From Caulobacter sp. (GTDB lineage: Bacteria > Pseudomonadota > Alphaproteobacteria > Caulobacterales > Caulobacteraceae), in assembly GCA_014378155.1 (NCBI GenBank), contig JACMOF010000192.1:1-13888 (forward strand): 13,888 nt of DNA, read 5' to 3'. Position 1 is the stretch's first letter. Each line of letters starts with the position of its first letter. The translations under genes were made by a program, and so were the position numbers. Positions 7,408 through 13,888 of this stretch are shown here, piece by piece. The notes below the pieces were generated by a model that was given only the letters and a program-made list of their open reading frames with translations, was not told the DNA's origin and did no database searches.

Positions 7408-8427
7408 GCGCCCCAATCCGCTCAGCCACCTCCGCAGGGGCGCGTCGTAGAACCGCGAGGCGATCCAGGCGATCAGCGGGGTGAAGACCAGCGCCGCGCC
7501 GCAGAACCACAGGGGGAACCACGCCGGTTCGCCTTGCGCATAGACCCGCATCATCATCGCCCAAGCCGCCCAGTGCAGGGCGTAGAGCGGATAGGAGAGA
7601 TCACCCGCGCCACGACACAATGCGCCGAGCCGGCCGTTAGGGTCGTGGGCGCCCATGCACACCAGCACCGGGAACAGCAGCGCCACGCAGGCTAGGTCGT
7701 AGAACTCGTTGCGCGGCGTGAGCGGCGCGAACAGGGCGGCGGCGAGCAGAACCACCGGGATCACAAGACCCGACCTTGGGGCCCTATGGCGATAGCGCCA
7801 GGCCAGCCAGCCCAGGGTGAAGCTGAAGGTCGACCGCGCCAGTCCGATCCAGAAGGTCGCGCGATCCCAGCCGGTCTCGATCCCATGCATGCCCAGGGCG
7901 CCCCACAGCATGACCGCGAAACAGACGATCAGGATGGTCGCCAGCCCGGCGCTCGGCATGCGCCGGACCGGGAACCACAGGGCGCTGATCAGCACCTCGA
8001 AAAATAGCGACCAGGCCGGCGGATTGAACGGGAACAGGCTGGGAAAGGTCCCGTAGGGCGTGGGGTCCAGGCGCGGGATCAGCAACAGGCCGCGTGTCAG
8101 GTTCAGCCAGACCGGCGGGCTGTGCCGGGCAGTAAGGATCGCGCCCATGAAGGTCGCCAGCACCAGCATTGGCCAGATCCGCACGACGCGGATCCAGAGA
8201 TAAGACAGCCAGCCGATGTCGCGCCGTTGGAACGCGTGGGCCAGCACGAAGCCGCTGAGGCAGAAGAAAAAATCCACCGCCAGATAGCCGTGGGCCACCA
8301 CGCCCTTGCGTCCCGACCAGTCGGTGACGTGGTAGAGGAGCACCCCCGCCGCCGCCACGGCGCGCAGGCCGTCAAGGGCGGCGAATCTCTGCGTCTTTTG
8401 CTCAATCACCCGCTGCGTCCATAGCAT
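7405..8427 (-). CDS. Acyltransferase 3 (OafA/YrhL-like) membrane protein
   Basis: 340 aa integral membrane acyltransferase, the family that transfers acyl (often acetyl) groups to sugars of O-antigen, peptidoglycan, exopolysaccharide or small molecules. The N-terminal signature LDGLRAVAAAGVLLYH holds the family's Arg-X10-His pair (R22, H33), and GYLAVDFFFCLSGFVL follows. About ten hydrophobic segments cover the rest. There is no appended SGNH domain, so it is the short form. The start is uncertain: the bases before ATG 8427 are pyrimidine-rich with no ribosome binding site, and an in-frame GTG seven codons in is an alternative. The substrate cannot be read from context; the neighbours are unrelated. 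The stop codon is within the repeat at its 3' side. Confidence 0.88.
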   Translation of the reverse strand: MLWTQRVIEQKTQRFAALDGLRAVAAAGVLLYHVTDWSGRKGVVAHGYLAVDFFFCLSGFVLAHAFQRRDIGWLSYLWIRVVRIWPMLVLATFMGAILTARHSPPVWLNLTRGLLLIPRLDPTPYGTFPSLFPFNPPAWSLFFEVLISALWFPVRRMPSAGLATILIVCFAVMLWGALGMHGIETGWDRATFWIGLARSTFSFTLGWLAWRYRHRAPRSGLVIPVVLLAAALFAPLTPRNEFYDLACVALLFPVLVCMGAHDPNGRLGALCRGAGDLSYPLYALHWAAWAMMMRVYAQGEPAWFPLWFCGAALVFTPLIAWIASRFYDAPLRRWLSGLGR

Positions 8428-8451
8428 GGAGGTTTGAGTGATGAGCGGGCC

Positions 8452-8491
8452 TAGAGCAAGCCGCGACCGTCCGCTCCTGCGGCTTGCCCTA
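8452..8491. repeat. Stem-loop between acyltransferase and toxin remnant
   Basis: GCAAGCCGC (8456-8464) pairs perfectly with GCGGCTTGC (8479-8487) around a 14-nt loop. TAG (8452-8454) and CTA (8489-8491) extend the stem after one mismatch. It contains the stop of the toxin remnant and sits upstream of the acyltransferase on the minus strand. No T run follows in either direction, so it is not a standard intrinsic terminator. It could be a REP-like palindrome. Confidence 0.55.
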
Positions 8492-8658
8492 ATCGAGAAG
8501 CTGGACCCGAACGCCCAATTCCGCCGCCGCCAGCGCCAGGCGATTGTCCAGGGTTACGCAAAAAGTCTTCCCGGCGGCACGTGGCGGCGTGAAGCGCGCT
8601 GCTGACCTCTTCGATCGTGGGTGGGTACGATGACGCCGGCGTCCAAATAGACGCTCAA
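8489..8658 (-). pseudogene. PIN-domain (VapC-like) toxin remnant
   Basis: A TTG at 8658 overlaps the stop of the antitoxin remnant upstream (TTGA), a usual toxin-antitoxin arrangement. It opens MSVYLDAGVIVPT, which fits the N-terminus of PIN ribonucleases (first metal-binding Asp at residue 6). Near 8618-8623 the frame must shift to continue as TIEEVSSALHAA, and a second shift near 8575-8585 leads into GKTFCVTLDNRLALAAAELG and the end VRVQLLD, the C-terminal PIN strand and helix. Only about 56 codons remain of a typical ~130, so the middle of the domain with the central acidic residues is lost. It cannot encode an active toxin. Identification rests on both conserved ends and the antitoxin partner. 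Confidence 0.7.
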
Positions 8659-8868
8659 GCCTCGCGGTTCTCGTAAAGCTCGTTGAGCAGATCAGCGGAG
8701 CTGATCCCGGCTGGCTTTCGCGCCTGACGGCGGGCACGCAGCCAGGCATAGGTCGCCTGCGGGGTCCCGGGAGCACGCGCCGCGATCGCCCGCAGCTCGG
8801 CGACAGGCTTACCGTGCCGTGGGATGATGACCTCCTCGCCTCCAGCGCGCGGTCGATCAGTCGAGGCA
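8655..8868 (-). pseudogene. Phd/YefM-type antitoxin remnant
   Basis: Reading leftward, RLIDRALE (from about 8863) is followed, after a one-base frameshift near 8836-8842, by GEEVIIPRHGKPVAELRAIA. This is the hallmark centre of Phd/YefM ('prevent-host-death') antitoxins. It then runs through a basic region and the toxin-neutralising tail SSADLLNELYENREA to TGA (8655-8657). Restoring one G in CTGGAG-GCGAGG would rejoin the frame as LEGEEVII. The first ~20 codons, including the start, are missing: at about 8866-8870 the sequence switches to the VOC fragment read on the other strand. Both a deletion and a frameshift mark it as dead, although the C-terminal half is well preserved, so the decay may be fairly recent. 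Confidence 0.75.
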
Positions 8869-9075
8869 GGCGGTATCGACGCCCATTGCGAACGGGCGCG
8901 GGCTGCGGGGGCCGAGATCCTGATGGAGCCGGCCGATCAGTTCTATGGCGACCGCACCTATCGTTGCCCCGACCCGGAGGCCCATTTCTGGGACGTGGGC
9001 GCGCCGGTCAGGACCGTCACCCAGCAGGAGGCCGAGGCGGACTCGGGACTGAAAGTCATCCAAGGCTGGGTGTGA
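8869..9075 (+). pseudogene. VOC/glyoxalase-fold protein remnant (C-terminal half)
   Basis: About 68 codons from GGIDAHCERARAAGAEI through DQFYGDRTYRCPDPEAHFW to the stop TGA 9073-9075. This is the second beta-alpha-beta-beta-beta module of a PhnB-like VOC-family protein (usual length ~140 aa): the GAEI strand, the FYGDRTYR strand and the DPE-H-W metal-site strand (E normally near the end). The N-terminal half is missing and replaced by antitoxin sequence of opposite orientation. The open frame extends back to ATG 8824, but those residues are antisense to the antitoxin remnant and have no VOC character, so I regard that start as accidental. The tail (EAEADSGLKVIQGWV) is intact. Confidence 0.75.
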
Positions 9076-9083
9076 CCGCGACC

Positions 9084-9254
9084 ATGACGCCCGGCGATTT
9101 CCGCCGTTTGGCCCTCACCTTACCCGGGGCGATCGAGAGCGCGCACATCCAGGGCCCGCGTCGAGCAGGCGAACGGGCCCAGGCCGCCAGCCTGACCGCG
9201 CCGGCCATCAGCCGCCATCTGCGCGCCCTTCGCCAGGTGGGGCTGGCGGAGTAA
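9084..9254 (+). pseudogene. Chimeric remnant: YjbR N-terminus joined to ArsR-type helix-turn-helix
   Basis: A 56-codon frame starting 8 nt after the VOC stop. Residues 1-22 (MTPGDFRRLALTLPGAIESA) are a typical MmcQ/YjbR N-terminus. From about residue 25 it becomes the recognition helix-turn-helix of an ArsR-type repressor (AQAASLTAPAISRHLRALRQ, 32-51), ending GLAE and then TAA 9252-9254. Neither family ends like this: YjbR proteins need ~110 aa and the ArsR wing is absent. An internal deletion that fused two neighbouring genes explains it best. It is small and in frame, so expression of an odd DNA-binding peptide cannot be excluded, but I expect no function. Confidence 0.65.
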
Positions 9255-9396
9255 ACCCGCGTGACCGTCGAGCATCGCGGCTGGGACACTGTGCCGATCG
9301 AGCACGTGGCGCGCGCCGCTTCCCCGACGGCGTGTTCCTGCGCCGGCACGGCGAGTGGTGGCAGGCGCTGCTGACAGGTCTGGCCATTCGCGCTGC
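9255..9396 (+). pseudogene. SRPBCC (AHSA1/START-like) protein remnant, C-terminal end
   Basis: Directly after the TAA of the previous fragment, the same frame continues RVTVEHRGWDTVPIEHVAR. Near 9315-9317 the frame shifts, and RFPDGVFLRRHGEWWQALLT follows in the frame of the downstream MFS gene. Both pieces match the end of SRPBCC-domain proteins that are often encoded beside ArsR regulators in Caulobacter-like genomes. Only the last ~45 codons remain, with a frameshift and no stop of its own. The second piece is in frame with the MFS ATG at 9434. Confidence 0.6.
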
Positions 9397-9433
9397 TATG
9401 GGTCCAAAGGAAGACGCCGGGGGAGGGCGACGC

Positions 9434-10702
9434 ATGACCAAGACCATCAGCAAGACCCACCGTCAGGCGGCGCTGGGCTTCATTTTCGTCACCGCCAGCC
9501 TCGACGTGCTGTCGCTGGGGGTGATGATCCCGGTGCTGCCCGAGCTGATGAAGCGCTTCAACGGCGGCGACACCGCCTCGACCGCGCTATGGATCGTGCT
9601 GTTCGCCACGACCTGGGGCGTGATGCAGTTCTTCTGCGCGCCGATCCTGGGCTTGATGTCCGACCGTTTCGGCCGTCGGCCGGTGATCCTGACCTCGATC
9701 TTCGGCCTAGGGATCGACTTCCTGTTCATGGCCTTTGCCCCGACCATCTGGTGGCTGTTCGTCGGCCGGGTGTTCAACGGCATGACCGCCGCCAGCTTCT
9801 CGACCGCAGGCGCCTATGTCGCCGACGTCACCAAGCCCGAGGATCGGGCCAAGGGCTTTGGCCTGATGGGGGCGGCGTTCGGGGTGGGCTTCACCTTCGG
9901 CCCGGCCCTGGGCGGCTGGCTATGGCATTTCGACCATCGCCTGCCGTTCCTGGTCTGCGCGGCCCTGGCCCTGTGCAACTGGCTGTACGGCTTCTTCGTG
10001 CTGCCGGAGTCTCTGCCGGTCGAGAAGCGGGTCAAGCGGTTTGACTGGAAGAAGGCCAACCCAATCGGCTCGCTGAACCTCCTGAGGAGCAAGCCCAACC
10101 TGCTGGGCCTGGCCGGTGTCGGCTTCCTGTTCCAGTTGTCGCACAACGTGCTGCCCAGCGTCTTTGTGCTCTATATGGGCTATCGCTATCACTGGCCTGT
10201 CAACGTGATCGGCTTGACCCTGATGGGCAGCGGCATCGCTGGCATCTTGATGCAGGCCGTCGTGGTCGGGCCCGTCGTCAAGGCGGTCGGAGAGCGCGGC
10301 GCGCTGCTGATGGGCCTGTTCTTGGGCGCGGTGGGCTTCATGATCTACGGCCTGGCGCCGACGGGTTGGCTCTATCTCTGCGGCCTGCCGATCTTCGCCT
10401 TCAGCGGCTTGATCCAACCGGGGCTTCAGGGCCTGATGACCCGCCGTGTCGAGCCGTGGGAGCAGGGCCAACTGCAGGGGGCGAACTCCGCCATGATGGG
10501 CATCACGGCCATCGTCGGGCCGTCGCTCTATCTGTTCCCCTTCGCCTGGGCGGTTCGCCATGACGCCACCTTGCACATGCCCGGCCTGCCGGTGCTGATC
10601 GCCGCGACCCTGATGCTGGGGGCGGTTGTTCTGGCCTATCGCTATGCGCGACCGCTGGCGGCCATCAATGCGCCCGAAAGCTCAGCTGATTTGGCGGGCT
10701 GA
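9434..10702 (+). CDS. MFS transporter, TetA/TCR-like (DHA1 family)
   Basis: 422 aa, 12 predicted membrane helices. ATG 9434 is chosen because GGGAGGG (9420-9426) precedes it and the protein then opens as MFS proteins do (short basic start, then FIFVTASLDVLSLGVMIPVLPEL). The in-frame GTG at 9332 would add 34 residues of SRPBCC debris. The loop 2-3 motif A GLMSDRFGRRPVI is intact. VFNGMTAASFSTAGAYVADVT and the helix-5 GAAFGVGFTFGPALGGWL follow, as in TetA-like proton antiporters. The protein probably exports a drug or small molecule across the inner membrane by proton exchange; the substrate is unknown. The neighbouring ArsR and SRPBCC fragments may once have been its regulator context. degP begins 24 nt downstream. 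Confidence 0.9.
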   Translation: MTKTISKTHRQAALGFIFVTASLDVLSLGVMIPVLPELMKRFNGGDTASTALWIVLFATTWGVMQFFCAPILGLMSDRFGRRPVILTSIFGLGIDFLFMAFAPTIWWLFVGRVFNGMTAASFSTAGAYVADVTKPEDRAKGFGLMGAAFGVGFTFGPALGGWLWHFDHRLPFLVCAALALCNWLYGFFVLPESLPVEKRVKRFDWKKANPIGSLNLLRSKPNLLGLAGVGFLFQLSHNVLPSVFVLYMGYRYHWPVNVIGLTLMGSGIAGILMQAVVVGPVVKAVGERGALLMGLFLGAVGFMIYGLAPTGWLYLCGLPIFAFSGLIQPGLQGLMTRRVEPWEQGQLQGANSAMMGITAIVGPSLYLFPFAWAVRHDATLHMPGLPVLIAATLMLGAVVLAYRYARPLAAINAPESSADLAG

Positions 10703-10726
10703 GTTTCACGGAGTCGCCAAACCCCC

Positions 10727-12148
10727 ATGCGATCCTATCGCGTCCTGCTTCCCGCCCTGGCCGTGCTGGCCGCCTGCTCGCCGCAGGGGGCGTCGAAGGC
10801 CCAGTCGATCCCCGACTTGGCCCAGCCCACCCGTCGGGTTCCCACCGACCCGATGTCGATGAAGGCTTCGTTCTCGCCTGTGGTGAAGAAGACCGCCCCG
10901 GCCATCGTCAATGTCGCCAGCCGGCGCGTCGTGCGTCAACAGGCCGATCCGTTCTGGGACTTCTTCATGGGCGGCGGGGGCGGTGCGCCGCGCGAACAGG
11001 TGCAGGGCTCGCTCGGCTCGGGCGCCATCGTCCGCGCCGACGGGGTGATCATCACCAATCACCACAATATCGAGGGTATGAGCGACGTCACCGTCCAACT
11101 CGCCGACCGCCGAGAGTTTTCAGCCACGGTGCTGCTGGACGACCCGCGCGCCGACCTCGCCGTTCTGAAGATCGACACCAAGGGCGAGCGCCTGCCGGTG
11201 ATCGCTATCGACGACCAGGAACAGCTGGAGGTCGGCGACCTGGTCCTGGCCCTGGGCAATCCGTTCGGCGTCGGCCAGACCGTGACCAACGGCATCGTCT
11301 CGGCCCTGGCCCGCACCGATGTGGGCGCGGCCGAGTTCGGGAGCTACATCCAGACCGACGCCGCGATCAATCCCGGCAATTCCGGGGGGCCGTTGGTCGA
11401 TATGGACGGCGACCTGATCGGCGTGAACACCTTCATCATCTCGCGCTCGGGCTCGTCCAGCGGCGTCGGCTTCGCCATTCCGGCCGCCGTGGTGCGCCAG
11501 GTGGTGAGCACAGCCCTGGGCGGCGGCCACAGCGTGGTCCGCCCCTGGCTAGGCGTGAAGGGCCAGCCCGTGACCGGCCAGATCGCCAAGAGCCTGGGCC
11601 TGGCCACGCCGCGCGGCGTTGTGCTGTCCGACGTCTATCCCGGCGGCTCGGCCCAGCGGGCGGGTCTGCGCGAGGGTGACGTGATCCTCTCCATCGACGG
11701 CCAGGCCGTGAACGACGAGAGCGGCGGCGCCTTCGCCATCGGCACCCACAAGGTCGGCGACCGGGTCTCGGTGATGATCAACCGCGGCGGCAAGGAACAG
11801 ACCCTGACCCTTCGCGCCGAGGCCGCGCCGGAAACTCCGGCCCGCGACGAGCGAGTGCTGAAGGGCCGCAGCCCGTTCGACGGCGCCACCGTCGTCAACC
11901 TGTCGCCCGCCGTGGCCCAGGAACTGAGCGTCGATCCCTTCGCTGGACGCGGGGTTCTGGTCACCAAGATCGGCCAGGGCTTTGCCCTGAACGCCGGCCT
12001 GCGTCCCGGCGACTTCATCCGTGAGGTCAACGGCAAGGCCACCAACACCACCGCCGAGCTTGACGCCGTCAACAAGGCAGGGGCCTCGGTGTGGGCGGTG
12101 ACGATCGAACGCGGTGGCCAGCGGATCACGGCGCGGCTGAGGGCGTAG
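10727..12148 (+). CDS. degP: DegP/HtrA-family periplasmic serine protease with two PDZ domains, lipoprotein signal
   Basis: 473 aa. It opens with a lipoprotein-like signal (MRSYRVLLPALAVLAAC, C17 followed by Ser), so it is probably lipid-anchored rather than free in the periplasm as E. coli DegP is. The trypsin-like domain (~45-270) has the triad H113 (in ITNHHNIEG), D143 (RADLAVLK) and S219 (INPGNSGGPL). PDZ1 is about 280-370 (PWLGVKGQPV, GGSAQRAGLREGDVI) and PDZ2 about 385-470 (ALNAGLRPGDFIREVNGK). Such proteases degrade or refold damaged envelope proteins. Oddity: Asn follows the catalytic His where Val is usual. The ATG is preceded by GGAG (10710-10713) with a long 13-nt gap. The stop TAG is part of a TAGAGC that begins the region with the downstream stem-loop. 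Confidence 0.93.
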   Translation: MRSYRVLLPALAVLAACSPQGASKAQSIPDLAQPTRRVPTDPMSMKASFSPVVKKTAPAIVNVASRRVVRQQADPFWDFFMGGGGGAPREQVQGSLGSGAIVRADGVIITNHHNIEGMSDVTVQLADRREFSATVLLDDPRADLAVLKIDTKGERLPVIAIDDQEQLEVGDLVLALGNPFGVGQTVTNGIVSALARTDVGAAEFGSYIQTDAAINPGNSGGPLVDMDGDLIGVNTFIISRSGSSSGVGFAIPAAVVRQVVSTALGGGHSVVRPWLGVKGQPVTGQIAKSLGLATPRGVVLSDVYPGGSAQRAGLREGDVILSIDGQAVNDESGGAFAIGTHKVGDRVSVMINRGGKEQTLTLRAEAAPETPARDERVLKGRSPFDGATVVNLSPAVAQELSVDPFAGRGVLVTKIGQGFALNAGLRPGDFIREVNGKATNTTAELDAVNKAGASVWAVTIERGGQRITARLRA

Positions 12149-12158
12149 AGCGCGATCT

Positions 12159-12226
12159 GGGGACACCCACTTAGGGCAAGATCTTTCGCCAAGATCGTAC
12201 AGGCCGTGTTGTGAGTGTGTGTCCCC
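12159..12226. repeat. Long stem-loop between degP and rarA
   Basis: GGGGACACCCAC (12159-12170) pairs with GTGTGTGTCCCC (12215-12226) at 11 of 12 positions, around a 44-nt loop. The loop holds the 8-bp palindrome AAGATCTT (12178-12185) and a second CAAGATC (12190-12196). It is followed by GTTCC rather than a T run, so it is not a standard terminator. The GGGGACAC/GTGTCCCC arms recall REP-type palindromes linked to IS200-like transposases, but that link is only a resemblance. An alternative GTG start for rarA (12215) lies in the right arm. Confidence 0.6.
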
Positions 12227-12253
12227 GTTCCGTTCACCCTGCTAGAAGAGAGA

Positions 12254-13551
<1,298 letters not shown>

Positions 13552-13555
<4 letters not shown>

Positions 13556-13888
13556 AGCTCACGCCTGCGGTCCGGGTGATCGCTCTGCTGTCTGTGGTCC
13601 TGCTGCTGGCGGGCGGCGTCTTGCTGTGGCTGGCGCTCGTCACGCCATGGCACAGCAATTCCAACGCCTATTTCGCCGAGCTTCACGCCCTGCGCGGGAC
13701 GCTCTATTTCGGCGACCTCGCGCCCGAGGCCTTCAAGCGGGCGACGATCCAGTTCGACAGGCTGCAGGCCAAGTACGCGACGCAAAAATGGCTCTATGCC
13801 GACTTGGCCTATGCCTGCGTCACGGTCGGGGCCTTGGCCGCCATCGTCGCGGCCCTGGCGGCGCGGTTCGGCGGCCGGCTGCTAGTCA
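13552..13888 (+). CDS. Small membrane protein, 5' part (runs off window)
   Basis: GTG 13552 overlaps the rarA stop (GTGA), suggesting translational coupling; the frame stays open to the window end (112 codons). Visible features: a basic start (MKLTPAVR), a first membrane helix (about 8-31, VIALLSVVLLLAGGVLLWLA), a probably periplasmic segment of ~50 residues with charged helices (FKRATIQFDRLQAKYATQ), and a second membrane helix (about 84-104, AYACVTVGALAAIVAALAA) followed by a basic RFGGR. I do not recognise a family. The two-helix layout with a soluble middle could be an envelope or sensor-like protein; function unknown. The third base of many codons is G/C, supporting real coding. Confidence 0.7.

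Noticed and set aside
8814..9254. 146-codon plus-strand frame as one gene
   Set aside because: The first 90 codons are an out-of-frame reading of the VOC fragment; only the part from 9084 has recognisable homology, and that is itself a chimera.
12215..12253. GTG 12215 as the rarA start
   Set aside because: It lies in the right arm of the stem-loop, adds 13 atypical residues, and ATG 12254 has a better purine-rich site and the family-type N-terminus.

Overview
The window is GC-rich, densely packed bacterial chromosome. Gene content, a TetA-like MFS pump followed by a DegP/HtrA lipoprotein and RarA, and an alphaproteobacterial-type intergenic repeat suggest a member of the Caulobacterales (Caulobacter or a close relative). 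This assignment comes from protein flavour and gene order, not from a search. No tRNA, rRNA, CRISPR array or intact transposase was seen.

Left part (1-7304, all + strand): the 3' part of a MmcQ/YjbR-family gene is followed by ligD (three-domain NHEJ ligase), then a tight otsB-otsA-ku cluster (4-nt overlap, then a 1-nt gap) and a lipoprotein alpha/beta hydrolase. The two bacterial non-homologous end-joining proteins, LigD and Ku, therefore bracket a complete two-step trehalose pathway. A sequence upstream of otsB resembles an EcfG (general stress sigma) promoter. Together these look like a desiccation/starvation survival locus that pairs a protective solute with template-free DNA end repair.

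Middle part (7302-9433): a ~106-bp palindromic intergenic repeat separates the hydrolase from a convergent acyltransferase-3 gene, and its two ends supply the stop codons of both genes. Beyond the acyltransferase lies about 1 kb with no intact gene. It is a chain of decayed fragments: a PIN toxin and its Phd/YefM antitoxin (- strand), then on the + strand the C-terminal half of a VOC/glyoxalase-fold protein, the N-terminus of a YjbR protein fused to an ArsR helix-turn-helix, and the C-terminus of an SRPBCC protein that runs in frame into the next gene.

Right part (9434-13888, + strand): an MFS drug-type exporter, a DegP/HtrA-family serine protease with a lipoprotein signal, the clamp-loader-like AAA+ ATPase RarA/MgsA, and the start of a small membrane protein that overlaps the rarA stop and runs off the window. 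A long stem-loop sits between degP and rarA.
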